Below the pieces are notes generated by a model, which worked only from the letters and a program-made list of their open reading frames with translations, was not told the DNA's origin and did no database searches. The position numbers and the translations under genes are program-made. Positions 7,328-16,524 of a stretch of DNA of 64,000 nucleotides are shown here, piece after piece (positions within the stretch are counted from its first letter, which is position 1; each line of letters opens with the position of its first letter). This DNA is from Bacillota bacterium (GTDB lineage Bacteria > Bacillota > UBA4882 > UBA8346): positions 248,001 through 312,000 of the forward strand of contig JAFABB010000030.1 of NCBI GenBank assembly GCA_023426245.1, read 5' to 3'.

Positions 7328-10300
7328 TTACCCGTCATTACTGGTTTCATCAGGGTGGTAATTCGTATAGCTGGCCTTTTCCACTCTGTTTTGTAAAATC
7401 TGCCACGCCTCTTCAATTGGTTCGGGCGCTTTCGAGGCCAGGATTCGAACACCGCGTTTGTATATATCCGAAAACTTAATCTTCATTGAAGTTTTCACGA
7501 AATACGGTTCATCGGAAATATATTTTCGAATGGATGACTCGTCAAAAGGTTCTCGTCCCGTGCGGCTCCGGTATCGTTGCGCCCATTTTGCATAGATATC
7601 ATTGAACCAAATATTGTAATAACCAACTTTATCAACCGTTTCGAAATAAATATGAGTTGTGTTCAAATCATGATCGCTTACCATGCTCACAATATCTTCA
7701 AGGAACTGGTTCAACATGTGTTCATTCTCGCCGGTTTGCTTTAACTCTTGGCACGTTTCCCCAACCCATTTGATAAAATTAATGTCCTGGTCAATTACCG
7801 AAAAGTACGCTCCGGCTACAATTGCCCAGTTTTCAGCAGTACGGTCGCTGATATCCGTTTTAAGAAGCTCGTTCTTCAGCTCTGCAATTGTCTCCATTAT
7901 TTTAGGCTTCAAAGTATCGTAATTCGTTATAAGATAATAGGCCAAGTATGAGAACTTGTTGCAATTCCTCTGCAACCAGTTAAAATGTGTCCTATCACGT
8001 TTGTATGATGATAATTGCAGCGGCAGGAGTCGGGTAAATAACCCGTTATCTTTTGGTAATTCCTCACCGGATAACAGCAGGGCCGCATTAACTGAATAAC
8101 TTTTGGTCTGAAAGGTAACCGTACCTTTCCCGGACGACTGCCGGTTATAGGCTGATCTAAAAAACCCATCTTTCTGGATAACTTTGGGTTCATTCCTGTA
8201 CTCATCAAACCAACAACCAAGGTTAGAGTAATACGACAGGGATTTCATGATAGAATTTTGCGTGCTCTCCGATATCCCGTACCCGTCAATATCCACTCCG
8301 AAACAACTCATAATCCAACGGGCAAAAGTTGATTTTCCGGATTCCCTTTTGCCATGAGGGAATAGGATTGGAGTACATTTATACTGGTCAAAAATATCTT
8401 TGCTGAATATCGTCGCAATAACCCATCCAAGGCCCACATATGCTTCATACCCGCCGACCGTTTGCCGAATCTTTTTGGCTATATCCGCAATATCAATCGG
8501 CTTGGTCGATAGAGCCGGGATCGCTTCCTCCGATTCCTGGCCGTACTGATTTTGCTTGATGGATTGGGGCTTGTACCCTTTACCCTTAATCCACATAACC
8601 CCATCGCTATCCGGTTCAAAAACTTTCCCGTGTTGAATAGCCATATTCCCAAATAGCCAAATATCATGTTCGGCTATGTAACCAATTGTTTCAGGCATAT
8701 AGACCACGTTCCCGACATTCCGGGAAAACTCCAGCTCCCAAATATCACTCAAATCTGAGCCGGTACCACGAAAAATATAATTTCCTTTTGATAAACAGAA
8801 TTTCTTTACCTCGGTGATTCCGGCCATCTCCCCCGGAGCCAGTAGAAAAGTCGGTGAAGTTTCACCAAACTTATTTACAAACTCAACGCTGCGGATAATC
8901 CCTTCCGGCGTGAAATATGAAGTTTTGATATTGATTACAAAATTAGAAATGGGCTCCTCGTTTTTCCCATCATTTCGAATGGCGATATACTTATTGAATT
9001 CCCGCTTAATCGGTATTTTGGTAAATTGCTTATCAACCTTTTTTAAGACAATGAGCCGGCCGTCCTCAGGAATAAAATCAATAAATTCTTTGTAAGTAAC
9101 CGCCTTAGATATTACCCGTTGGATATCATCTTTGGTTTTCCCGGCTGCCAAAGCCCCGTCAAAGTCGATTTTTCCTTGAATCCGCCACTCATCCGGCAAC
9201 TTGCCACAACGGGCCGTAAACCCTTCCCGGCCTAACTTATAAGTCATCATGTAAGACCAGAAATCCGTATCATAGCGGTCCACCGGTTTTTCCTTGAAGT
9301 TTGGAAACGCCGGATCATCCTTAATTTCATTGTCAAAGATGATAATGACTTTTTTGACTCCATTTTCCCGCAATAGCTCAATAAGCCGTTCGTAGTTCTT
9401 ATCAGCGAAACTTGATATACCGGGAATCGCAATCGCCGGAATCCCCATTTGATAAAGCGCCGCCGCCTTGAACTCTCCTTCGGTAATGACAATTTCAGAA
9501 GGATGCTCCTTAAGAAACAGCCGACAATACGGGTGAATGGGTAACCCTTTGAATCCCGACTTGTGCGGCCGTAAATGATAAACTTTATTATGTTCATCAA
9601 GATACGGAATCAGGATCCGGTCTTCGAGCAAAATCGAATTACAAGCCAGGCTTCCATTGACTTCAATCACAATCCCGGCATCTTTCAGATCGATATCCGG
9701 AAACTTCTCCCGTAATTTTTCGATGATTTCAACCATCTGCTGGCCGCCTGACCTGAATTTCAACAGGTCAATAGTTGAATCTGTAAAACCGCGTTTGGCC
9801 CGGAGCTCATTCCGGTGCGCCTCTGTCAATTGAGCCAGATTTACCAACTTGGTGTAAATGTCCCGGAGCTGCGCTGCTCCCGTCACCGTAACCTCGTTCA
9901 GTCCGCTTCCGTCTGAATCGACATATTTTTTATCCAGGGAATCCTGGGGCGGAATGTCATCACCGTCATTTTGATTCGAATCGGAAGAGTTTATAGGGAC
10001 ATCCTTTACTTTCAGCGGTACCACTTTTCGTGGACGTTCAGAGCCTTTTTTTGGCTTGAAATCATCTTTTATACCCATGAATTCCTTAATGGCCTTGACT
10101 GCTTCACCGTTTGTTCCACCATTTATCTTGGTGTAAAGGGTAATCATATTGCCGGATTCGCTGCATTTAAAGCACTTCCACAAACCTTTTTGAATATTAA
10201 TACTCAGCTTTTCTTTGCCCTGGCAAAATGGGCAATCAACATACCACTTCCCTTTTTGGTTTTTATCAATACCAATATGGTTCAGGAACGCCCCGTTGTC

Positions 10301-10345
10301 GAGGCGGTCCAGAATTTCACTTAGGTCCATTGATTGTTCTGACAA
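7328..10345 (-). CDS. Phage primase-helicase
   Basis: The 1005-residue protein combines primer synthesis and DNA unwinding. C38, C41, C58 and C61 form a DnaG-like zinc ribbon. A TOPRIM domain follows (about 280-345, with VITEGEFKAAAL and IIIFDNE). A helicase-type ATPase domain has Walker A HGKRESGKST near 663-672 and Walker B CWFDEY about 55 residues later. The C terminus resembles a DNA-binding helical domain (WAQRYRSRTGREPFDESSIRKY). The start is TTG 10345 behind GGTGG. It may load at the adjacent repeat region. Confidence 0.9.
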   Translation of the reverse strand: MSEQSMDLSEILDRLDNGAFLNHIGIDKNQKGKWYVDCPFCQGKEKLSINIQKGLWKCFKCSESGNMITLYTKINGGTNGEAVKAIKEFMGIKDDFKPKKGSERPRKVVPLKVKDVPINSSDSNQNDGDDIPPQDSLDKKYVDSDGSGLNEVTVTGAAQLRDIYTKLVNLAQLTEAHRNELRAKRGFTDSTIDLLKFRSGGQQMVEIIEKLREKFPDIDLKDAGIVIEVNGSLACNSILLEDRILIPYLDEHNKVYHLRPHKSGFKGLPIHPYCRLFLKEHPSEIVITEGEFKAAALYQMGIPAIAIPGISSFADKNYERLIELLRENGVKKVIIIFDNEIKDDPAFPNFKEKPVDRYDTDFWSYMMTYKLGREGFTARCGKLPDEWRIQGKIDFDGALAAGKTKDDIQRVISKAVTYKEFIDFIPEDGRLIVLKKVDKQFTKIPIKREFNKYIAIRNDGKNEEPISNFVINIKTSYFTPEGIIRSVEFVNKFGETSPTFLLAPGEMAGITEVKKFCLSKGNYIFRGTGSDLSDIWELEFSRNVGNVVYMPETIGYIAEHDIWLFGNMAIQHGKVFEPDSDGVMWIKGKGYKPQSIKQNQYGQESEEAIPALSTKPIDIADIAKKIRQTVGGYEAYVGLGWVIATIFSKDIFDQYKCTPILFPHGKRESGKSTFARWIMSCFGVDIDGYGISESTQNSIMKSLSYYSNLGCWFDEYRNEPKVIQKDGFFRSAYNRQSSGKGTVTFQTKSYSVNAALLLSGEELPKDNGLFTRLLPLQLSSYKRDRTHFNWLQRNCNKFSYLAYYLITNYDTLKPKIMETIAELKNELLKTDISDRTAENWAIVAGAYFSVIDQDINFIKWVGETCQELKQTGENEHMLNQFLEDIVSMVSDHDLNTTHIYFETVDKVGYYNIWFNDIYAKWAQRYRSRTGREPFDESSIRKYISDEPYFVKTSMKIKFSDIYKRGVRILASKAPEPIEEAWQILQNRVEKASYTNYHPDETSNDG

Positions 10346-10384
10346 ATGATCACCACCCGCGATACTGCAAAATTCTAAAAGTTG

Positions 10385-10540
10385 TCATGATTTCTTAGGT
10401 TTTCTTCCGCGCTTTTTCTCAAATTTAAAAGTATATGGAGAACATTGTGAACAGGGCTCTTTAGCGCAGGACCTTTCTTGATACCTACATTCATTACAAA
10501 GGGGCTCGTTAATATCAAAAGTGACAAGCTTCGGTTTCAT
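10385..10540 (-). CDS. Cys-rich mini-protein with AT-hook-like tail
   Basis: A 51-residue protein from ATG 10540, behind GGGGAGGG. It has CNECRYQERSC and CSQC, enough for one zinc site, and ends KKRGRKPKKS, resembling an AT-hook (RGRP core). Stop and start nearly touch the recD2-like gene. It may be a DNA-binding accessory factor. Confidence 0.65.
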   Translation of the reverse strand: MKPKLVTFDINEPLCNECRYQERSCAKEPCSQCSPYTFKFEKKRGRKPKKS

Positions 10541-10541
10541 T

Positions 10542-12701
10542 TTAATTCCCTCCCCTGATTCTTTCTGCAAGTCTGCTATATCGCTGTTCGATTACATCAT
10601 TACTCACGGCCCGTTTGATGCTCCATTCATCCGCCACTAAAACAAGCCGCTTTTTGGCTCTCGTCATCCCGGTGTAAAGCAGATTACGCTGCAGCATAAT
10701 GTAATGCTGTTTCGTTAGCGGCATGAATACCAGAGGAAATTCTGAGCCCTGGCTTTTATGAATTGTACTGGCATAAGCGAGCGTTAAAATTTCAAGGTTT
10801 TCCGGGCGAAATAGGACGGTTCCATCCCCGAAGTCAACTATTAAGGTCCCGTTTTTTATCTCTGTAATTTGGCCCAGGTCTCCATTAAAAACTCCAAGTT
10901 GATAATCATTCTTAATCACCATGACCTTGTCACCGATCCGGTATAAACCTAAACTTGGTTTTCCGTCATGCGTCGGGTTAACTAACTCCCGGACCGAATC
11001 ATTAAGTTTGTTCACTCCGGATCCGCCCCGGCGCATCGGCGCCAGAACTTGAAAATCCATTTGGTTATATCCATCATTTAAGGCGCCACGAACTAAACCT
11101 AAAATGACTTCAATCGCCTGGTCTGCTTCCTCGATTTGGATGAGTTCGAAGTCCCCAACGGTTTCTAGTGGCGGCGTAATTCCCTGGCAGACTAAATTAG
11201 CATATTCGGCAATTTTGGATCCACCGGCTTGACGATAATTGAATTTAAGTCTTACAGTCGGTACCTTCTCGCTGGCAATCATATCCCGGAGTACCGAGCC
11301 CGGCCCAACCGATGGAAGTTGGTCCACATCGCCCACCATGACCACCTGTAAATCGTCAACTGCCGCCAGCAGGTCTTCCATGAGTTCAATATCAATCATG
11401 CTGGATTCATCAACAATTAATAGCCCCGGCCCAGGAAGAGGGCAATCATATCCAAATTCGAATCCTCCACTTATCGGGCTGTACCGGAGAAGCCGGTGGA
11501 TGGTTTTGGCCTCCATTTTTGTAACCTCTGCCATCCTTTTTGCAGCCCGGCCAGTGGGAGCGGCCAGGTAAATTTCATTCACTAAATGTAATCTCTTATA
11601 AATATCTACAATCGCATTTGTGACCGTACTTTTACCAGTTCCCGGCCCGCCCGTTATGACTGAAATATTATTGGTGAGTGCCAGCTTTACAGCTTCTTTT
11701 TGTTCCGGTGCATATTCGATTCCATCCCGGCTTTCGATATCAGCGATCAAGGCGTCCAAATTAACATTTAACTCAACCTTTTTGGATAATAATTGTTTAA
11801 TCTTCCGGGCTACTGAGCATTCTGCCATATACAGCCCTTTTGAATAAACCGCATTACCTTCCCGGACACAGCGGCCATCATTAATGAGCTTTTGATTTAC
11901 TTGGGCTATGTCGGGGATCCCAACGCCGGACGCTTCAACTAGCCCGGCTTTCCCAATCAGTTTCCGAACAATGTCATTGGGTTGCAAATAAACATGACCT
12001 TCGTTCCCGGCCTCGGTTAATAAGTAATTCAAAGCCGCCTCCACCCGGTAAGGAGAATTTGGCGCGATTCCGACCGTCTGGGCTATCGAATCAGCCTTTT
12101 TAAATCCAACGCCCCACAACTCATCCGAAAGAACATAGGGGTTTTCCTTGACCACTCTGACGCTATCCTGGCCGTATTGATGCATGATTCGGGTAACCAT
12201 CCCTTGACCGATTCCTTCCCGGCAAATCAAGCCAGCCAATTCCGCCTGGACTGAATTTTTAGTAAGGTCCTCGGAAATTTCCCGGCGTTGGGTTTCGGTT
12301 AGAAAATCCAAAGTATCCAGTATTTCCGGAAAATCTTTGATTTGCTGCAGGCAATCCTCTCCCAATTTGTCTACAATTTTTTGGGCCTTGGCCATACCGA
12401 CACCATAAGTAATCCCAGAAAGGTACCGGGCCACCCCGGCAGTGCCGGAGGGCAAAATAAGCTCAGCTGAATTAAATTTAAATTGCCTGCCATATTTGGG
12501 GTGTTCGCTCCATGACCCAGCGAATTTATATTTGTCCCCTTCCCGGACACTGGGCATGTTTCCTGATAACTTAATATCTTCCGGCTCTCCCACATTAATC
12601 GATAACACACAGTATCCGTTTTCAGCGTTATAAAAAATTCGTTTAGATATGGTGCCTTCGATTGTTTCAGTTTCTATTTTTCTTGCTGTGGCTGTGGCCA
12701 T
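10542..12701 (-). CDS. recD2: RecD2-type ATP-dependent DNA helicase
   Basis: The 719-residue protein is a superfamily 1B 5'-3' helicase. An N-terminal OB-like domain (GYCVLSI...) and helical repeats precede Walker A GGPGTGKST (351-359), motif Ia APTGRAAKRM, Walker B VDESSMID (430-437), the GDVDQLPSVGPG motif and the C-terminal IHKSQGSEFPLV and LYTGMTRAKK motifs. This is the RecBCD-independent RecD2 architecture. In the phage it sits between the clamp and the primase-helicase, so it probably works in phage replication or recombination. Confidence 0.95.
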   Translation of the reverse strand: MATATARKIETETIEGTISKRIFYNAENGYCVLSINVGEPEDIKLSGNMPSVREGDKYKFAGSWSEHPKYGRQFKFNSAELILPSGTAGVARYLSGITYGVGMAKAQKIVDKLGEDCLQQIKDFPEILDTLDFLTETQRREISEDLTKNSVQAELAGLICREGIGQGMVTRIMHQYGQDSVRVVKENPYVLSDELWGVGFKKADSIAQTVGIAPNSPYRVEAALNYLLTEAGNEGHVYLQPNDIVRKLIGKAGLVEASGVGIPDIAQVNQKLINDGRCVREGNAVYSKGLYMAECSVARKIKQLLSKKVELNVNLDALIADIESRDGIEYAPEQKEAVKLALTNNISVITGGPGTGKSTVTNAIVDIYKRLHLVNEIYLAAPTGRAAKRMAEVTKMEAKTIHRLLRYSPISGGFEFGYDCPLPGPGLLIVDESSMIDIELMEDLLAAVDDLQVVMVGDVDQLPSVGPGSVLRDMIASEKVPTVRLKFNYRQAGGSKIAEYANLVCQGITPPLETVGDFELIQIEEADQAIEVILGLVRGALNDGYNQMDFQVLAPMRRGGSGVNKLNDSVRELVNPTHDGKPSLGLYRIGDKVMVIKNDYQLGVFNGDLGQITEIKNGTLIVDFGDGTVLFRPENLEILTLAYASTIHKSQGSEFPLVFMPLTKQHYIMLQRNLLYTGMTRAKKRLVLVADEWSIKRAVSNDVIEQRYSRLAERIRGGN

Positions 12702-12713
12702 TTATGCCACCTC

Positions 12714-13832
12714 CTATTGCTTTTGTTCTTTTGCCACATTGATTGGCATTGCAATATATTGGTATAAATCATCTGTTTCACTGACTCGCATCAATACGGG
12801 TTTTAATGAGGCTATGAAGTTTAATTCAACTGTTTCGCCATCAACCGATTTTAGGAAATCCAATAGATACCTGATATTAAATACCTCATCAAAATTGTTT
12901 GCTCCTGAATGTTTAACAATCTCTACCTCATCTTGGTATTGACTATCATTACTTTTGCTTGAAATAGTTAGATTGTTATTTTCAGTATTAATTTGCAGGC
13001 GAGCCCTTTCCTCGACAAGTTCCGCTCGTTCTAAAACTTGTACCAGTTCCCTCCTATGAAGCTCCATTTTCCCGGCAAATTCTTTTGGAATTACTTGTTC
13101 GTACCTTGGGTACTGGCCTTGCATTAACTGAACTGTGACGGTCACTTCTTCTGATGCGGCAAACAATCTGTTTTGTGAAGTAAAGAAATGAATTTTGTCA
13201 TCCGGAACAGCATCAATAAGCTTTTTTAAAGAATTAACCGGTATCATTAATTGTTCGTTTAACGGATTACCTTCAATTGTCATTTTGCGTATTGCTAACC
13301 GGTTCACATCGGTTCCAACCATAGTCAAGGTTTTATTCGAAATATCGAAGAGAACCGAGCAAATGAAAGGCCTAGTATCTTTTGGAATCGTTGCAAAAAT
13401 AGTTTGCTTTGTCGCCCGTTGAAGTAGTTCTGCCGAAATGGTAAAACCATCACCTTCTGGCTCCTTGATATCCGGAAACTCTTCAATCGGCGCAACCGGC
13501 AGTTTAAAATTCGATTTGCCACATTTAACCGTTGCACCAGATTCCGAAGTCACGATTTCAACCATTCCGGACGGCAAGGAGCGGACAACGCTGGCAAGTT
13601 GTTTACCAGGCAACAAAACTTTCTGAACCGGATCCGAATCAGTAAATACCTCAGCCGGAGTCTTTGCCTTGATTGCAATCTCTAAATTTGTTGCAATGCA
13701 AGTAATTTCTCTGTCAAGAGAATTTGCAGTAATCAAAATATTTTCCAATACCGTCAATTGGCTCCCGCCGATTGCTTTTGATACAATTGATAGGTTTTTT
13801 GAAAGGTCAATCTGGCTACATATGATTTTCAT
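12714..13832 (-). CDS. dnaN: Phage-encoded DNA polymerase III beta (sliding clamp)
   Basis: The 372-residue product has the length and three-domain repeat layout of bacterial DnaN: an N-terminal SKNLSIVSKAIGG, a middle FICSVLFDISNKTLTMVGTDVNRLA, and C-terminal FNIRYLLDFLKSV and PVLMRVSETDDLYQYIAMPI. Such clamps tether polymerases and other factors. Its place inside the leftward replication operon, with RecD2, primase and SbcCD, shows that it belongs to the phage and not to the host oriC locus. No phage polymerase is visible here, so it may reprogram the host replisome. Confidence 0.95.
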   Translation of the reverse strand: MKIICSQIDLSKNLSIVSKAIGGSQLTVLENILITANSLDREITCIATNLEIAIKAKTPAEVFTDSDPVQKVLLPGKQLASVVRSLPSGMVEIVTSESGATVKCGKSNFKLPVAPIEEFPDIKEPEGDGFTISAELLQRATKQTIFATIPKDTRPFICSVLFDISNKTLTMVGTDVNRLAIRKMTIEGNPLNEQLMIPVNSLKKLIDAVPDDKIHFFTSQNRLFAASEEVTVTVQLMQGQYPRYEQVIPKEFAGKMELHRRELVQVLERAELVEERARLQINTENNNLTISSKSNDSQYQDEVEIVKHSGANNFDEVFNIRYLLDFLKSVDGETVELNFIASLKPVLMRVSETDDLYQYIAMPINVAKEQKQ

Positions 13833-13844
13833 AATGTACCTCCG

Positions 13845-14060
13845 TCAAGTATTGCCATGAGTTAATTCAGAAAAAATTCGATATATCTCTAGATCGTCAA
13901 TTGTTATATCAATGTCCGGGCCGACGAATTTTCGATCGGTGATCTCTATAACTTCACTTTCGGAGTTATAATTTTCCGAAACCTCAATCCGGACGCTATA
14001 TTTTGCCATAAGCAATTTCAGCTCACTGGCGAATGCTTTTTCCTTTTGAGTCGTAATCAT
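13845..14060 (-). CDS. Small phage protein, unknown
   Basis: A 71-residue acidic protein (alternating helix and strands: SVRIEVSENYN, EVIEITDRKFVGPDIDITIDDLEIY). It lies 12 bases upstream of dnaN in the same direction. No motif is recognised. Confidence 0.55.
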   Translation of the reverse strand: MITTQKEKAFASELKLLMAKYSVRIEVSENYNSESEVIEITDRKFVGPDIDITIDDLEIYRIFSELTHGNT

Positions 14061-14081
14061 TAGGTCTCATCCCCCTTCTTA

Positions 14082-14306
14082 TTACCTGCTTTGCCCATTA
14101 ATCAAGTTCATCCTTATGCTGCACATTTCAATATCTCTGCAAGCCTTCGCCTTTTTAGCTTTGGTTAGTTCAAACAAGCATTGCCCTTTGTCGCTTAAAT
14201 ATGGGCATTTTCTAGGCTGTGATCTCCATGCGCCACATGACCAATTCGGTCCGTATCGGGTAACCTTGCAATCATTGGCACAATTGGAGCAGGAGTTGTT
14301 TGCCAT
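14082..14306 (-). CDS. Cys-rich phage mini-protein
   Basis: A 74-residue protein with eight Cys (CSNCANDC, C24, C34, C43, C56, C62), suggesting a metal site or iron-sulphur cluster. The ATG has GAAGGT 6-7 bases upstream and lies within the 3' end of the GIY-YIG-like gene (35-base overlap). Family unknown. Confidence 0.65.
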   Translation of the reverse strand: MANNSCSNCANDCKVTRYGPNWSCGAWRSQPRKCPYLSDKGQCLFELTKAKKAKACRDIEMCSIRMNLINGQSR

Positions 14307-14592
14307 GATTATTACCTTCTTTCATTCTTTCCAACATCATTTGGTGGCACACCGGACATAATTGCCACGCCTTTTTACGATTTTTAAGTTTCCGCTCAAA
14401 ATTCCCATCCTTGCCGGGCCAAGTCCGGACTACTTTCCAATTTATCCCGGCTTCATTGACGGCCCGGAGTAACCTCGATCCGCGTCCCTTTCGGTGGCAT
14501 TCAATCCGGGCGGCAAAGCGGCTGTCATCGGAATATCCGATATAGTGGTGAGCGTGTCCAAATGGACGTTCAAAGCATATTAAATAGACCAT
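14272..14592 (-). CDS. GIY-YIG-like nuclease
   Basis: The 106-residue protein begins VYLICFERP, then HYIGYSDD.RFAARIECHRKGRGSRLLRAV, with the small GIY-YIG endonuclease fold and its conserved Arg in the helix. It ends with a CPVC knuckle. Related stand-alone proteins occur in phages and bacteria as DNA-nicking or processing enzymes. The neighbouring SbcD and SbcC genes point to recombination or repair. The YIG motif is intact (YIGY); an N-terminal GIY is replaced by VYLI. Confidence 0.75.
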   Translation of the reverse strand: MVYLICFERPFGHAHHYIGYSDDSRFAARIECHRKGRGSRLLRAVNEAGINWKVVRTWPGKDGNFERKLKNRKKAWQLCPVCHQMMLERMKEGNNHGKQLLLQLCQ

Positions 14593-15594
14593 TTAGGCCA
14601 CACCCTTTTTCGCGAGCTCTTCCCTGGCAGAATCAATCCGCTTTAGGGTTTCAGCTTTTATCGGGTCCGGGATATTTTTACGAGCCGCAATATCTTCCAC
14701 TATGTCCCGGACTTCCATGAATTTGCTTTCGCCCTCACTGGCTAATAACTCAAGGAATTTTTCCATTCGTTCTTCCTTGGCTACCTCGGCTTCCAGGTGT
14801 TCGCGACTTAATATTTTTTCTCCGGGCATTGCGCTTTCAAGGGGGACAAGTCGAATATCAATACTTCGGTCCTCTCCGACCTCGATTACTGACACTTGGA
14901 CTCTCCGTGTCATTTCTTCTTCAGTCGCTTTGAGCCGTGCCAATGCTCCTGGATTAATAACAAATGTATTATCAACTTTTTTTACACCGATTCCGGCATG
15001 ATAATCTCCAACACAGAGAACATCAGCAGAAGTCTTTACTTGACTGACAAGAGTAAATCGCTCATAAATCGGCGTTTCTGCTAGCACTGTGCCGTGCGCC
15101 AAATGAATAATAACCGGTTTCTCATTTGTTATAGGGAAGTTGTCATAATTTGGTTCGTAATAGTCTTCTTCCACATCCGCTTCATAGTCGTAATTTCGGC
15201 CTGATATTATTACAGGAATGCTTCCGGCACATGAAAGAATTGGGTCATCAGCTACACTTCTTATAAGGCCAAAGCTATCCAGGATTCCATAAGGTGTCCG
15301 CCTTAACGATTCCGGATTATGACTCCATTCATCGTGCTGACCAGCAATGGTATAAATTGGACATGGTGATTGAATTAATAATTTGCCAAAGCTCCGGAGG
15401 GCATCGTAGCCGATTCCAGGAGTATCAACCAAATCTCCCGCGATCAATATTCCATCAGCGCCAATACTTTCAGCCATTGTAAAAATTTCAGATAACTTGG
15501 TGCCGATCGCTTCGTAATAAATATCTATTCTTCCAATGGGATTAGCTAGTTTCCAGTGAATATCGTTGGTCTGTATAAATTTAAGCTTTTTCAC
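14593..15594 (-). CDS. sbcD: SbcD/Mre11-like nuclease
   Basis: The 333-residue calcineurin-type phosphoesterase has D11 and H13 (NDIHW), D54 (AGDLVD), H87-D88 (AGQHDEW), H167 (LAHG) and H199 (GDYHAG). It would cut DNA ends and hairpins with the SbcC ATPase. Usual Mre11 motifs are GNHD and GHxH, so two metal-ligand positions differ (Q86 and D197). GTG 15594 overlaps the stop of the upstream SbcC C-terminal gene (GTGA), confirming a functional pair. Confidence 0.85.
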   Translation of the reverse strand: MKKLKFIQTNDIHWKLANPIGRIDIYYEAIGTKLSEIFTMAESIGADGILIAGDLVDTPGIGYDALRSFGKLLIQSPCPIYTIAGQHDEWSHNPESLRRTPYGILDSFGLIRSVADDPILSCAGSIPVIISGRNYDYEADVEEDYYEPNYDNFPITNEKPVIIHLAHGTVLAETPIYERFTLVSQVKTSADVLCVGDYHAGIGVKKVDNTFVINPGALARLKATEEEMTRRVQVSVIEVGEDRSIDIRLVPLESAMPGEKILSREHLEAEVAKEERMEKFLELLASEGESKFMEVRDIVEDIAARKNIPDPIKAETLKRIDSAREELAKKGVA

Positions 15595-16238
15595 AATTCT
15601 GTCACCTCACTAACGCCTTCTTTTTGGCTTACTCGGTAACTTTTATCTGCCACTTCGGCCAAAGGCTCGGCATGGGTTATCATGATTCCCTGTCGCCCGG
15701 TCTTCCTCAAATACTGTTTAAGAAATTCTGCCACATTGGCGAGGTATTCTCGGCTAATCATCTTTCCGGGTTCATCAAGGATAATCGGTCCTTGTGGTTT
15801 CGGCCTGGCTAGTTCCAGCAAGGCCAATCTAAGCGCCAAACTAACTACATCCGTTACCCCGCCGCCTTTAGAATCTTCGGGGCTGGCAGTAACTGAAGTA
15901 TTGCCGTACCAGTTTACGATTGACCAATCCGCCGCCGGTTTCCCATTAAGGGTCCGAATCTCAATTTGAAATTTTACCCGGTCATCACAAAAAACTGCTT
16001 GTAATGCCGCCGTGACTGTTTCCTCGATCCTGAGCTTTAACTGTTTCCTTGAAAACTCGGAGACTTCAGAAAGTAAAAGTTGTACCTGCTGCCAAGTTTC
16101 AATATCCTTTTCCGCTTGCTCTAATTTTTGCTGCTTCTCGGCTTGTTGCTTTTCCAAGAGGGCCAGTTGACCGGCTCCCTGGTTATATTGAGACTTCAGC
16201 ACAGATAAACCCGATTGAACGGCCACTAAATTCGTCAT
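15591..16238 (-). CDS. sbcC: SbcC/Rad50 C-terminal ATPase half
   Basis: The product has an N-terminal coiled coil, an ABC signature-like region (KGGGVTDVVSLALRLALL), Walker B (GPIILDEPG) and H-loop (MITHAEP). It lacks a Walker A, which lies in the separate gene at 16525-17958. I start at ATG 16238 with AAAGGG 8 bases upstream. Two separate chains would have to assemble to rebuild the ATPase head. The following nuclease gene is translationally coupled. Confidence 0.85.
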   Translation of the reverse strand: MTNLVAVQSGLSVLKSQYNQGAGQLALLEKQQAEKQQKLEQAEKDIETWQQVQLLLSEVSEFSRKQLKLRIEETVTAALQAVFCDDRVKFQIEIRTLNGKPAADWSIVNWYGNTSVTASPEDSKGGGVTDVVSLALRLALLELARPKPQGPIILDEPGKMISREYLANVAEFLKQYLRKTGRQGIMITHAEPLAEVADKSYRVSQKEGVSEVTEL

Positions 16239-16243
16239 AGTTA

Positions 16244-16495
16244 TCACCCTTTCAAAAGAGCTTCAGCCTGTTCCAAATTAGCCAAAATTTCTTGATTTAA
16301 TCTGGCGATTTCGGCATCTAAGTTTTCCGGAGTTACCCCGAGCTGGCCTAATTGGGCGATAATTTCATCACGCTGCTTGGTAAATGTTTCAAGGTTAGCT
16401 TGTGCCTTGGCTTTTTCGGTCTTACCTTGCTCAATTTGGGCTTTAAGGTTATTTAAACGGACTAAAACATCCGTTTGGTTTGTAATGTTGTCCAT
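16244..16495 (-). CDS. Small coiled-coil protein between SbcC halves
   Basis: An 83-residue, almost wholly helical protein with heptad-like Leu/Ala spacing (LNNLKAQIEQGKTEKAKAQANLETFTKQRDEIIAQL). It lies between the two SbcC half genes in the same operon. It may be a separate piece of the coiled coil or a cofactor for assembly. No other motif is visible. Confidence 0.7.
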   Translation of the reverse strand: MDNITNQTDVLVRLNNLKAQIEQGKTEKAKAQANLETFTKQRDEIIAQLGQLGVTPENLDAEIARLNQEILANLEQAEALLKG

Positions 16496-16524
16496 GCTTT
16501 ATTCCTCCTGATAAAAAATTGTAA

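Noticed and set aside
6982..7452. 156-codon leftward frame across the repeats
   Set aside because: Its protein is dominated by the translated GGTGGTA repeats and it overlaps two real genes; it has no homology signal.
11239..11571. 110-codon rightward frame inside recD2
   Set aside because: Shadow of the RecD2 coding strand; no start signal.
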